DNA of 64,000 nucleotides from JACVRW01 sp963771715 (GCA_963771715.1 CAVYUQ010000016.1:124001-188000); one strand, 5' to 3'; positions 38,119 through 46,254 are shown, numbered from the stretch's first letter. Numbers and translations: made by a program. The notes: a model not told the origin generated them from the sequence alone.

Positions 38119-39612
38119 GGGATCGAACTCCTGGCGGCTGGTCGTATTCGGCTACGAGCCTGGGACTCACTGGTGGAGCCTGGTCGACGAGATCCGCGAG
38201 GCCGTCCGGATCGGCGCGGGGATGGGCGAGCCGGCGGCGAATGGCGAGCGCCTGCTCCGTCCGGACCGCGTCGACCTCGCCCTTCACACGGCGGCCGTGT
38301 TCTCGGCCTTCTGCCGCGCCACCGGGGTGAGCCAGATCGAGGCCCTCGCCACCAGCGCGATCCGCGACGCCGCGAACGGCGACGAGCTGCTCGCGGAGAT
38401 CGAGCGCACAACCGGCCTCCAGGCCCGCGTGATCAGCGGCGAGGAGGAGGCCCGCTACGGCTGGCTCGCGATCGCCAACTCCACGACGATCGAGGACGGC
38501 TTCGGCCTCGACATCGGGGGCGGGAGCATCCAGGCGCTCCGCATCGAGGGACGGCGGCTGGCGGACGCGCGCTCGCTCCCGCTCGGGGCGGTGCGCGTCA
38601 GCGAGCGCTTCCTGCCGGACGAGAAGACCACCGCCAAGCAGCTCAAGGCGCTGCGGGCGCACGCGGCTGAGCAGCTCGGCGAGCTCGGCTGGTGGGCGGG
38701 CGGCGGTCGCGTGGTCGGGATCGGCGGGACCATCCGCAACCTCGCCGCCGCGGCCATGAAGCGGCTCGAGCTTCCCGGCATCGACGTTCAGGGCTTCGCC
38801 CTCACGCGCGTGGCGCTCGAGGACCTGATCGAGGAGCTGGCCTCCAGGCCGGTGTCGAAGCGCGCGCAGGTGAAGGGGATCAAGTACGACCGCGCCGACG
38901 TGATCCTGGGCGGCGCGCTCGTGCTCGCGGCGGCGATGGAGGAGGGCGGATTCGACGCGATCGAGGTGACCGAGGCGGGCCTGCGCGAGGGGGCCTTCTT
39001 CGACCGCCTGCTCGGGGAGCGGCGAGCTGTTCGAGGACGTGCGCGCCGAGTCGGTGCGGAACCTCGCTCACCGCTTCGAGCACCACGGCCAGCACGACCT
39101 GCACGTGTGGGCGCTGTCGCGCTCGATGTTCGACGGGCTGGCCGCCGCCGGGCTGCACGAGCTACGGCGCCGAGGAGCGCGAGCTGCTCTGGGCCGCCTG
39201 CCTCCTGCACGACATCGGCGTGGCGGTGAACTACGACGACCACCACCGCCACTCGCATTACCTGACGCTGAACGCCGGGCTGCCGGGCTTCACCCCGCGC
39301 GAGCTGATCCTGGTCGGCCTGATCGCCCGCTACCACCGCAAGGGCGAACCCGACGCCTCGGAGCTCGGCGACCTGGCCGAGCCCGGCGACGAGCGCCGGC
39401 TACAGCTCCTGTGCGGGGTGATCCGGCTCGCCGAGCAGCTCGAGCGAAGCCGCGACGGCGCGATCGCCGACGTGCAGGTCTCCGCCAACGGCGACACCGT
39501 CTCGCTCGCGCGCCGACACCCACCCCTCGCGCGACGCGACGGTCCCGATCTGGGCGGCGCGCCGGAACGCCGACCTGCTGTCCGGCGCGCTCGGCCGCGA
39601 CGTCGAGAGTAG
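38093..39612 (+). CDS. ppx: Ppx/GppA exopolyphosphatase with C-terminal HD-like domain, frame broken
   Basis: GTG 38093 starts ERIAVIDMGSNSWRLVVFGY, the phosphate-1 motif of the ASKHA fold, followed by ALATSAIRDAANGDELLAEI, EEARYGWLAIANSTTIEDGF, phosphate-2 GLDIGGGSIQALRIEG and VVGIGGTIRNLAAAAMKRLE. After shifts near 39022 and 39165 comes the HD-like domain (FEHHGQHDLHVWALSRSMFD, LLWAACLLHDIGVAVNYDDH, then the HYLTLNAGLPGFTPRELILV block). The last 35 codons may be in a different frame. The enzyme hydrolyses polyphosphate or pppGpp, linking it to stringent and phosphate control. Confidence 0.88.
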
Positions 39613-39620
39613 GCCGAGGC

Positions 39621-40469
39621 CTAGGCCAGCCGCGTCGCGAGCACGCCGAGCTGCGGGGAGGTGACCACGACCTCGTCGCCGGGCTTCAGCCACACCTCCG
39701 GGTCGCGCATGCTGCCGACGCCCGCGGGCGTTCCGGTCGAGACCACGTCGCCCGGCTCGAGCGTCATGAGCTGGGAGAGGTAGGCGACCAGCGCGGGCAC
39801 CGAGTGCACGAGGTCGGCGGTCGAGCTCCTCTGCATCACCTCGCCGTTGAGCGTCAGCTCGATCTCGATCGCGTCGTGGGGACCGGCCTCGTCCGGGGTC
39901 ACGAGCGCGGGGCCGCACGGCGCCGCGCCGTCGAAGGTCTTGCCGGGCATCCACTGCGGCGTCTTGTACTGGTAGTCGCGAGCCGAGAGGTCGTTCAGCA
40001 GCGTGTAGCCGGCCACGTGGTCCATCGCCCCGCTCTCGGGGACGTCCTTGCAGCGGTCCCTGATGACGAAGGCCACCTCGGCCTCGTAGTCCACGCGCTC
40101 GCTCCACGCGGGCAGCGGCACGCTGGCGCCCGGCGCGGCGAGCGCGTTCCGGAACTTGGCGAAGAAGGTGGGCGTCTCAGGCGGCTCCGCGCCCTGCTCC
40201 TCGGCGTGCGCGCGGTAGTTCAGGCCGATGCAGAGGATCTTCCCCGGGCGCGTGACCGGCGGCAGGAGCTCCAGGCCGTCCACGGGAACGCCGTCGTCGC
40301 CCTCCACCGGCTCGACCTCGCCGATCAGACCGCCCTCGAGGATGGCCTCGACCGTGCGGTCGTCCGCGCGGACGTGCGCAAACGCCTCGCCCCAGATGTC
40401 GTAGACGCGTTCGTCGCGCAGCAGCGCGGCCTGCGGGTGGCCGTTGGCCCTGAAGCTGACGAGTCTCAT
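39621..40469 (-). CDS. fumarylacetoacetate hydrolase (FAH) family protein
   Basis: 282 residues, intact. The FAH C-terminal fold is clear: GKILCIGLNYRAHAEEQGAE, PTFFAKFRNALAAPGASVPL, the metal-binding VDYEAEVAFVI, VAGYTLLNDLSARDYQ, GKTFDGAAPCGPALVT, and the closing EPGDVVSTGTPAGVGSMRDP. Members include 2-hydroxyhepta-2,4-diene-1,7-dioate isomerase, acylpyruvate hydrolases and oxaloacetate decarboxylases. The substrate cannot be chosen from the sequence. It is convergent with ppx (8 bases between stops) and divergent from the ABC1 kinase. Confidence 0.92.
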   Translation of the reverse strand: MRLVSFRANGHPQAALLRDERVYDIWGEAFAHVRADDRTVEAILEGGLIGEVEPVEGDDGVPVDGLELLPPVTRPGKILCIGLNYRAHAEEQGAEPPETPTFFAKFRNALAAPGASVPLPAWSERVDYEAEVAFVIRDRCKDVPESGAMDHVAGYTLLNDLSARDYQYKTPQWMPGKTFDGAAPCGPALVTPDEAGPHDAIEIELTLNGEVMQRSSTADLVHSVPALVAYLSQLMTLEPGDVVSTGTPAGVGSMRDPEVWLKPGDEVVVTSPQLGVLATRLA

Positions 40470-40502
40470 CGACGGCCGACAGACTATGCGTACTCTCAGC
40501 CG

Positions 40503-41885
40503 ATGGCGAAGGACCTTCCGACCGGCAGGGTGAGGAGGGCCGCGAAGGTCGGGAAGCTGGCCGGCGGCCAGGCCGCGCGCGGCTACGCCACGAAGGCGGC
40601 GAACCTCACGCGCGGCGAGGAGGCGCGGCAAGCGGCAGCGTCGCGCCGCCAGATGCAGGCGGCCGAGCAGATCTTCGACGTGCTCGGCCAGATGAAGGGC
40701 GCGGCGATGAAGGTCGGCCAGGTGGCCTCGTTCATCGACACCGGCGCCTTCCCGCCCGAGTTCCAGGAGCGGGTCCAGGCGAAGCTCGCCGAGCTGCGCG
40801 ACGCCGCCCCGCGGGTCTCCTTCGCCAAGATGCGGAAGGTCGTCGAGGACGACTTCGGCGAGCGGCTGGGCGACGTGTTCGCCGAGTTCGGCGAGGACGC
40901 GGTGGCCGCGGCCTCGATCGGCCAGGTCTACCGGGCGCGGCTTCACGACGGCCGCGACGTGGCGGTGAAGGTGCAGTACCCGGGCGTCGCGAAGGCGGTG
41001 CGGGCGGACCTCCAGAACCTGGGGCTGATCATGCGCGTGGCGAAGCGGATCGCGCCGGGCATGGACGCCAAGGCGATGACCGCCGAGATCAAGGAGCGGC
41101 TCACCGACGAGCTCGACTACGAGCACGAGGCCCAGCAGCACCGCGCCTTCGCGCGCACGTGGCGCGGGCACCCGTTCATCTACGTGCCGGGAGTCGTGAC
41201 CGAGCTCTCGACAGAGCACGTGCTCGTCACCGAGTGGGTCGACGGGATCGGCTTCGAGGAGATCAAGGCGGAGGACCGCGCCACGCGCGACCGCTTCGGC
41301 GAGATCGTGTTCCGCTTCTTCTTCGGGTCGCTCTACCGGAACGGCCACTTCTCGGGCGACCCGCACCCGGGCAACTACCGGCTGATGCCGGACGGCCGCG
41401 TGGCGTTCATCGACTTCGGGATGACGAAGCGCGTGGCGCGCGAGGACATCGACGCCGAGGTGGAGGCGCTGCGCGCCGTGATGGATGGGGACGCCGCCGG
41501 CCTACACAGCAGGCTCGCCGCGATGGGCTTCTTCGATCCGGACGACGACCAGGTCACGCCCGAGGCCGTGTTCGAGCACTTCCACGACGTGACCGCCTGG
41601 TACAGCGAGGACCGCGAGCTGACCGTGGACCGCGACCTGGTGGCCCAGACGCTGATCGACTTCGGGGACCCGCGCTCCCGCCACTGGCAGCTGATGCGCC
41701 GCGAGACGATGCCCCCTCAGGCGATGCTCGCCCGCCGGATGGAGGCGCTGACGCTCGGCGTGCTCGGCCAGCTCGGAGCGACCGCGAACTGGCACCGGAT
41801 CGCGTGCGAGTGGCTGTTCGGCGACCCGCCCTCGACCGAGCTGGGCGCGCTCGAGGAGCCCTTCCACACCCGAGCGGCGGCGTGA
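40503..41885 (+). CDS. ABC1/AarF (UbiB-like) atypical kinase
   Basis: 460 residues, intact. Family signatures: the N-terminal KxGQ motif (MKGAAMKVGQVASFIDTGAF), the A-rich loop AAASIGQVYRARLHDGRD, the lysine in VAVKVQYPGVAKAV, the catalytic GHFSGDPHPGNYRLMPDG and the DFG-like AFIDFGMTKR. UbiB-type proteins support quinone or other isoprenoid-lipid metabolism and have weak ATPase activity. The gene overlaps the downstream DNA glycosylase by four bases (GTGA), which is probably organisational rather than functional. Confidence 0.93.
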   Translation: MAKDLPTGRVRRAAKVGKLAGGQAARGYATKAANLTRGEEARQAAASRRQMQAAEQIFDVLGQMKGAAMKVGQVASFIDTGAFPPEFQERVQAKLAELRDAAPRVSFAKMRKVVEDDFGERLGDVFAEFGEDAVAAASIGQVYRARLHDGRDVAVKVQYPGVAKAVRADLQNLGLIMRVAKRIAPGMDAKAMTAEIKERLTDELDYEHEAQQHRAFARTWRGHPFIYVPGVVTELSTEHVLVTEWVDGIGFEEIKAEDRATRDRFGEIVFRFFFGSLYRNGHFSGDPHPGNYRLMPDGRVAFIDFGMTKRVAREDIDAEVEALRAVMDGDAAGLHSRLAAMGFFDPDDDQVTPEAVFEHFHDVTAWYSEDRELTVDRDLVAQTLIDFGDPRSRHWQLMRRETMPPQAMLARRMEALTLGVLGQLGATANWHRIACEWLFGDPPSTELGALEEPFHTRAAA

Positions 41886-42511
41886 TCAAGGCCACACCGA
41901 AGGTGGTCGCCGCGCTGCGCGCTTCCGACCCGTCATGGAACGGCTCATCGAGGAGCACGGCGCGCTCGTGCGTCGGGACCTGAAGCGCGAGCGGCGCGGC
42001 GACGCCTACGGCGCGCTGCTGCGCTCGATCGTCGGGCAGCAGCTCTCCACGAAGGCGGCGAGCACGATCTACGGGCGCATGCTGGAGCTGTTCGACGGCC
42101 ATGCGCCGACGCCGAAGCAGCTGCTCGCCGCGGATCCCGACAAGATCCGCGCCGCCGGGCTCTCGCGGCCCAAGATCAGCTACCTGCGCGACCTCGCCGA
42201 GCACGTCGAGAAGGACGAGCTCGAGCTCGACCGCCTGGACGACCTCCCCGACGACGAGGTCATCGAGCAGCTCACCGCGGTGAAGGGCATCGGCGAGTGG
42301 AGCGCGCACATGTTCCTGATGTTCCACCTGGGCCGCCCCGACGTGCTGCCCGTGGGCGACCAGGGCATCCGCAACGCCGTGCGGGTCCAGTACCGCCTGC
42401 GAAAGCCTGCCGGACCCGAAGCGAATGGAGAAGATCGCCCGCCCCTGGCGCCCCTACAGGACGCTGGCATGCCTCTACCTGTGGAGCTCGCTGGACAACA
42501 AGCCGAGCTGA
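41882..42511 (+). CDS. DNA-3-methyladenine glycosylase II (HhH-GPD), two frame breaks
   Basis: About 208 residues from GTG 41882. A shift near 41932 joins IKATPKVVAALRASDP to MERLIEEHGALVRRDLKRER. The HhH-GPD fold follows: LLRSIVGQQLSTKAASTIYG, LLAADPDKIRAAGLSRPKIS, the hairpin LTAVKGIGEWSAHMFLMFHL, and the catalytic aspartate in VLPVGDQGIRNAV. A second shift near 42400 restores the C-terminus ARPWRPYRTLACLYLWSSLD. The enzyme removes alkylated bases in base-excision repair. No Fe-S cluster cysteines are present, consistent with the AlkA rather than the Nth/MutY group. Confidence 0.9.
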
Positions 42512-42526
42512 GCGGCGCCGAATCCG

Positions 42527-42574
42527 GGGTTGGGCGCTTTATGTTTCCGTTTCGCAACGGAAAGCGCCCAACCC
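42527..42574. repeat. 48-bp palindromic repeat unit, copy 2
   Basis: Outer arms GGGTTGGGCGC (42527-42537) and GCGCCCAACCC (42564-42574) pair perfectly. The 26-base centre contains a second perfect stem, TTTCCGTT/AACGGAAA with a TCGC loop. It lies 15 bases after the glycosylase stop. It matches copy 1 at 43 of 48 positions and copy 3 at about 36 of 48, all of the same length and orientation. Confidence 0.88.
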
Positions 42575-42617
42575 GCGGGAAGACGGACTTCGGGTCGGGT
42601 GCAAGCCGCGTGGCCCT

Positions 42618-42650
42618 GCGCGCGCGGCGAGCCTTGCGGCCCGCGCGCGC
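42618..42650. repeat. GC-only hairpin between palindromic copies 2 and 3
   Basis: Arms GCGCGCGCGG (42618-42627) and CCGCGCGCGC (42641-42650) pair perfectly with a 13-base loop. A wider inverted pair, AAGACGG (42580-42586) and CCGTCTT (42683-42689), frames the whole spacer between the two 48-bp units. The arrangement resembles a composite of nested palindromes. It may also end transcription of the convergent glycosylase and HesB genes. Confidence 0.6.
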
Positions 42651-42690
42651 CGGATGTTGCGCTCGGGGGTCCGGCGTTACGGCCGTCTTG

Positions 42691-42738
42691 GGGTTAGGCG
42701 TCTTCTCTTGCCATCTCGCAAGGGAAAACGCCTCACCC
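42691..42738. repeat. 48-bp palindromic repeat unit, copy 3 (divergent)
   Basis: Arms GGGTTAGGCGT (42691-42701) and ACGCCTCACCC (42728-42738) pair with one mismatch. The centre has TTGC/GCAA around CATCTC and is also 26 bases. Same length and orientation as copies 1 and 2 but about 75% identical. Compensating changes (outer GC pairs replaced by AT/TA) keep the stem, which suggests the structure is what is conserved. Confidence 0.72.
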
Positions 42739-42773
42739 GTGACGGGAGGGTGTCGCGGTCTGCTGACCGTGGC

Positions 42774-43130
42774 TCAGACGGTGGCGCCGCAGCTCGGCTC
42801 TTCTTCCGCCACGCGGAAGGAGGAGCCGCAGCCGCACGAGGCCACGACGTTCGGGTTCGAGACCTCGAAGCCGGAGCCCATGAAGGTCTCGGTGAAGTCG
42901 ACGGTGGAGCCGTCCACGTACTGCATGCTCGCCGGGTCCACGAGGAGCCGGATGCCGGACACCTCGAAGACGTGGTCGTCGTCGCGCCGCTCGTCCAGGG
43001 CGAGCGCGTACTGGAATCCGGAGCAGCCGCCGCCCTTCACGCCGACGCGCAGGCCCACGTCGCCCTCGGCGGCCTGGCCTGTCATGAACTCCTGCACCTT
43101 CTGTGCGGCGATGTCGGTGAGGGTGACCAT
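42774..43130 (-). CDS. HesB/IscA/ErpA-type iron-sulfur carrier
   Basis: 118 residues, ATG 43130. All three cluster ligands are present: C36 in GGGCSGFQYALAL, and C99 and C101 in VVASCGCGSSF. A-type carriers hold a [2Fe-2S] or [4Fe-4S] cluster and deliver it to apo-targets. Residues VDPASMQYVDGSTVDFTETF are typical. It diverges by 45 bases from bolA and glutaredoxin genes, whose products also handle Fe-S clusters. A further cysteine near the C-terminus (PSCGATV) is unusual. Confidence 0.93.
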   Translation of the reverse strand: MVTLTDIAAQKVQEFMTGQAAEGDVGLRVGVKGGGCSGFQYALALDERRDDDHVFEVSGIRLLVDPASMQYVDGSTVDFTETFMGSGFEVSNPNVVASCGCGSSFRVAEEEPSCGATV

Positions 43131-43175
43131 CTGCCCAGATTGTATCGGCGACGTCGTATGTACCCTCAAGGGCGT

Positions 43176-43424
43176 ATGCCAAGCGCTGAAGAGCTACGCG
43201 AGCGCATCGAGCAGGCCCTGCCCGGGTCCGACGTCTCGGTGACCGACACGACCGGGGGCGGCGACCACTTCCGCGCCGAGATCGTGTCGGAGCGCTTCGA
43301 GGGCCTCTCGCGCATCCAGCAGCACAAGCTGATCTACGACGTCTTCGGCGACGAGGTCGGCGGCGCGATCCACGCGCTCTCAATCAAGACAGGCACACCT
43401 TCCCCGGCCGGAGACGGACGATGA
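43176..43424 (+). CDS. BolA family protein
   Basis: 82 residues. The BolA fold is recognised from PSAEELRERIEQALPGSDVS, then DHFRAEIVSERFEGLSRIQQ, HKLIYDVFGDEVGGAIHALS and IKTGTP at the end. The conserved histidine in QQHKLIYD and another in GGAIHALS match cluster-ligand positions of the BolH type. It overlaps the CGFS glutaredoxin by four bases. BolA and monothiol glutaredoxins form [2Fe-2S]-bridged heterodimers that traffic clusters or sense iron. Confidence 0.93.
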   Translation: MPSAEELRERIEQALPGSDVSVTDTTGGGDHFRAEIVSERFEGLSRIQQHKLIYDVFGDEVGGAIHALSIKTGTPSPAGDGR

Positions 43425-43825
43425 CGAACGACGAGATCAAGGGCTTCATCGAGAACGCGATCAAGGAGAACCGGGTGATGCTCTTCATGAAGGGCACCCC
43501 CCAGCAGCCCGCCTGCGGGTTCTCCATGCGAACGTCGGGCGCGCTGAACGCGCTCGGAGTCAAGTACGCCGCACTCGACATCCTTCCCGACCCGCGCATC
43601 CGCGAGGAGCTCTCGGGCCTGTCCGGCTGGCCGACCATCCCGCAGCTGTTCGTCGACGGCGAGCTCGTCGGCGGCTGCGACATCGTCATGGAGATGTTCG
43701 AGTCGGGCGAGCTGGCCGAGGTGCTCGGGGTGGAGCAGCCGGAGCTCGAGGACGCGCCCGCGGAGCCCGCCGCCGAGCAGCAGCCGCAGCAGCGCCCGAT
43801 CGGACTCGAGAACCGCCTGAACTAG
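43421..43825 (+). CDS. monothiol CGFS glutaredoxin
   Basis: 134 residues. The Grx4/GrxD signature is complete: MLFMKGTPQQPACGFSMRTS (CGFS with Cys32), WPTIPQLFVDGELVGGCDIV and MEMFESGELAEVL. It coordinates a [2Fe-2S] cluster with glutathione or another thiol. Most actinobacteria lack glutathione, so the external ligand here is an open question. A C-terminal Glu/Pro/Gln tail of about 25 residues (EDAPAEPAAEQQPQQRP) extends beyond the domain. Co-translated with bolA. Confidence 0.94.
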   Translation: MTNDEIKGFIENAIKENRVMLFMKGTPQQPACGFSMRTSGALNALGVKYAALDILPDPRIREELSGLSGWPTIPQLFVDGELVGGCDIVMEMFESGELAEVLGVEQPELEDAPAEPAAEQQPQQRPIGLENRLN

Positions 43826-44571
43826 TCCGGCTCGCCGCGCAGGGCCCAGCTGTAGGTGAAGGAAACGCCGCTCTCCGACTGCGTCTCGATGCCCTGATAG
43901 TCGAAGCCGTCGGCTGAGATGTACGACTCCCGCGGGTCGAGCGGCGGGCCTCCCACCGGGATCGACTGCGTGGTGCCCTCCTGCGACTCGGCGCCGGGCT
44001 CGCATGACGAGACCGCCACGTCCATCGGGCCCGGATAGAGCGGCCCGATGTCGATGCTGTACGTGTACTGCTCGAGCGGCTGCGTCGGGCTCCCGAATAC
44101 CGCCATGGACCCGCCGTTCAGGTTGAACTGCTGGTTGCCGTTCATCTGGCAGGCGGCGTAGGGGAAGCGCCCGGAAGCGGTGTATGTGACGGACCCGGAG
44201 GTCGCCGAGTAGTTCCCGTTGGCACCCGGCACGTCCGGGCTGCAGAGCCGGGTGAAGACGACGCTCCCGTTCCACCTGAAATGCGATCCGGACGACATCG
44301 TCGACTCGCCGCTGAAGGTGCCGCTGATCGTCTCGAGGCCGTCCGGCCTGCAGAGCTCCTCGAAGATCTGGTCGAGTGCGCTGCTCATAGTGTTGGGCGG
44401 GTCACCGAAGAAGAGCTCGCTGACCGTGCCGCTCACCTGCCGCGAGACCGTGCGGCCGTTCCCCTGGGCGGTGATCGTGGCGGTGGCCGTGTTGCCCGTG
44501 ACCGTGACCCTCGTGCTGATCCGCGCGTACGGCTCGACCGTCAGCGGGGATGACGGCGCGTTGTCGGGCAA
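43822..44571 (-). CDS. hypothetical beta-rich, probably exported protein
   Basis: Up to 249 residues from TTG 44571. The sequence is dominated by beta-strand-like Ser/Thr/Gly segments (RVTVTGNTATATITAQGNGR, SGTFSGESTMSSGSHFRWNG, YSATSGSVTYTASGRFPYAA) with four scattered cysteines (ELCRPD, RLCSPD, AACQMN, SSCEPG) that could form disulfides. This suggests an extracytoplasmic protein. No signal peptide is found in frame, because a TGA occurs upstream. Either the start is lost to an indel near 44590 or secretion is non-classical. No family recognised. Confidence 0.6.
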   Translation of the reverse strand: MPDNAPSSPLTVEPYARISTRVTVTGNTATATITAQGNGRTVSRQVSGTVSELFFGDPPNTMSSALDQIFEELCRPDGLETISGTFSGESTMSSGSHFRWNGSVVFTRLCSPDVPGANGNYSATSGSVTYTASGRFPYAACQMNGNQQFNLNGGSMAVFGSPTQPLEQYTYSIDIGPLYPGPMDVAVSSCEPGAESQEGTTQSIPVGGPPLDPRESYISADGFDYQGIETQSESGVSFTYSWALRGEPD

Positions 44572-44707
44572 GGCTGTGGACGCGATGTGTGGCCGGGCAC
44601 GGCGCTCGCTCCCCGGCGGTCCAGGCGTCGGTGCTCAGCACGGTCGCGGCCTGGGGTCCAAGGATTCTCCAAGCTAATGCCAACGAGCTGGTTGCACACT
44701 CGATCCC

Positions 44708-45439
44708 ATGATCGCCAGGATCCACAGTCGACTTACATTCGCCAACGTCGTTTCGGTGATCGCCCTGTTCGTGGCGCTCGGCGGCACGTCGGTCGCCGCC
44801 CTGACACTCGCGCGCAACAGCGTCAAGGGCAAGCACATCGCGCCGAACGCCGTGACGGGATCGGAGGTGAAGGATGCGTCGCTGCTCGCCGAAGACTTCG
44901 GGCCGGGTCAGCTTCCGGAAGGGGAGAAGGGCGACCCGGGGGCCACTGGCGCCCCAGGAACGCCCGGCACGCCGGGAACGCCCGGCACTCCGGGGACGGA
45001 CGGTGCAGACGGTGCTCCCGGATCGCCGGCTGCCAGCTGGGTGACGGGCAACATGATCGAGGCGATCCCCGCCCATTCCGCGGCCTCGGGAGCGAACGCC
45101 ACCAACGTGTCCCCCTCGGGACAGACCGAGCTCAGCGGTAGCTCGCTCAACCGTGCCCAGGTGTCGCCGAACGCAGCGATCGTGGTTCGCGATCTGGCGG
45201 TCGCCCAAAACAACGCGACCGGCGCCGGGGAACTCCGGTACAAGCTCATGGATCTGACCAACCCTCCGTTCCCCAACGTCCTATTGCAGTGTTCAATCAC
45301 CGGCGTCAACAAGATCTGCAACAGCGGGTCGCAGAGCGCGACGGTTCCGGCCGGGTCCAGGCTCGTGATCGAGATCGTCCTGTTGGGTGACACGGTCAGC
45401 ACGTTCGCCGGCTGGGGCTTCCGGGCCACCACCCCCTGA
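44708..45439 (+). CDS. exported collagen-like (Gly-X-Y) repeat protein
   Basis: 243 residues. An N-terminal helix (FANVVSVIALFVALGGTSVA) acts as signal or anchor and is followed by ALTLARNSVKGKHIAPNAVT, a block common in Thermoleophilia surface proteins. Then comes a collagen-like run of about 13 Gly-X-Y triplets (KGDPGATGAPGTPGTPG and on to GADGAPGSP). The C-terminal beta-domain (ELRYKLMDLTNPPFPNVLLQ, PAGSRLVIEIVLLGD) has two cysteines that may pair. Its function is unknown, presumably surface adhesion or a trimeric stalk. Confidence 0.85.
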   Translation: MIARIHSRLTFANVVSVIALFVALGGTSVAALTLARNSVKGKHIAPNAVTGSEVKDASLLAEDFGPGQLPEGEKGDPGATGAPGTPGTPGTPGTPGTDGADGAPGSPAASWVTGNMIEAIPAHSAASGANATNVSPSGQTELSGSSLNRAQVSPNAAIVVRDLAVAQNNATGAGELRYKLMDLTNPPFPNVLLQCSITGVNKICNSGSQSATVPAGSRLVIEIVLLGDTVSTFAGWGFRATTP

Positions 45440-45455
45440 GGCTGGGTAGACCCTC

Positions 45456-45617
45456 CTAGGCCGGGGCGGCCTGGGCGCCGCCGGCGAGCTGCTTCAGCCG
45501 CTCCCAGCGGTTCGGCCTGCGCGGCCGGCTGCGCCGGTACTGGTCGATCGTGAGCCCGACGGGGATGCTGGTCTCGACGTAGAGGACCTGGCTGTTGGGG
45601 TTGGCGTTCAGGTTCAT
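45456..45617 (-). CDS. small basic protein, 53 aa
   Basis: ATG 45617 to TAG 45456. Product starts MNLNANPNSQVLYVETSIPV, then GLTIDQYRRSRPRRPNRWER and a helical end (LKQLAGGAQAAPA). The VETSIPVGLTIDQYRR segment resembles a short conserved motif I associate with small Thermoleophilia proteins. Codon use is normal and no competing frame is sensible. Unknown function. Confidence 0.6.
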   Translation of the reverse strand: MNLNANPNSQVLYVETSIPVGLTIDQYRRSRPRRPNRWERLKQLAGGAQAAPA

Positions 45618-45737
45618 GCCGTCAGCTTCTCGCTCGGCGAGGGCTCGAAAAATGCGGCGAGCAGGTGTCTCGGGGTGCGGCTAGCCGCCTCCGCGCGGGG
45701 GGATTACCGGCCCCTTACCTGGCGCTGGAGAACCTTT

Positions 45738-45767
45738 GCCCCGAGCCAACCGGGGGCTTGCCGGGGC
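45738..45767. promoter_or_regulatory. hairpin upstream of the electron-transfer operon
   Basis: Arms GCCCCG (45738-45743) and CGGGGC (45762-45767) with an inner GCC/GGC pair lie 19 bases before the ATG of the first gene. The 169-base gap between 45618 and 45786 shows nothing else recognisable. A translation-control or transcription-attenuation role is possible. Confidence 0.3.
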
Positions 45768-45786
45768 GGACCTACCGTCGTCTGCC

Positions 45787-46254
45787 ATGAACCGCAGACA
45801 CGGACTCTTCCTCGCTGTCGCCATCGGACTGGCGGCGATCGCGGGCACATACGCCGCCCTTCAGACCACCGACCTCGGCGCCCAGGCAGCCACGCTCTCA
45901 GAGCAGCAGATCGCGGAAGCCGACGTCCAGCTCGACAAGCAGGAGGCCGCGCTTCGGCGCGCCGCGAGGAAGCGGCCGCCGAAGCTGCCGAAGCTGCCCG
46001 CCACAGCGACCGCATCAGGCGGCGGCGGGGGCGCCGCCAGCGGGCCCAGCTTCGCTGGGTCCGTCACCGCCGCGCCGGCCCCCGCGCCCTCCGGGCCAGG
46101 GCCCTCGCCGAACTCGGGCAGCGGGCACTTCGACGATGACCACGACGACGACGCGGACGCCTACGAGGACTACCTCGATGACCGCGCCGACGCCCTCGAG
46201 GACGCCCGCGACGACGCCGAGGACGCGCGTGAGGACGCGCACGACGATGACTGA
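45787..46254 (+). CDS. small anchored protein with Asp/His-rich tail
   Basis: 155 residues, ATG 45787. A signal-anchor (GLFLAVAIGLAAIAGTYAAL) is followed by a short coiled-coil-like stretch (EQQIAEADVQLDKQEAALRR), a Pro/Gly/Ser linker and an extremely acidic tail (HFDDDHDDDADAYEDYLDD and on to AREDAHDDD). The tail has about 25 Asp/Glu and three His in 42 residues, suggesting divalent-metal binding outside the membrane. First gene of a six-gene overlapping operon with ApbE and a ferric-reductase-like cytochrome, so an iron or redox role is inferred. No family recognised. Confidence 0.75.
   Translation: MNRRHGLFLAVAIGLAAIAGTYAALQTTDLGAQAATLSEQQIAEADVQLDKQEAALRRAARKRPPKLPKLPATATASGGGGGAASGPSFAGSVTAAPAPAPSGPGPSPNSGSGHFDDDHDDDADAYEDYLDDRADALEDARDDAEDAREDAHDDD

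Noticed and set aside
45618..45786. Possible tRNA or small RNA in the gap before the electron-transfer operon
   Set aside because: No cloverleaf or tRNA consensus boxes; only a short GC hairpin is present.
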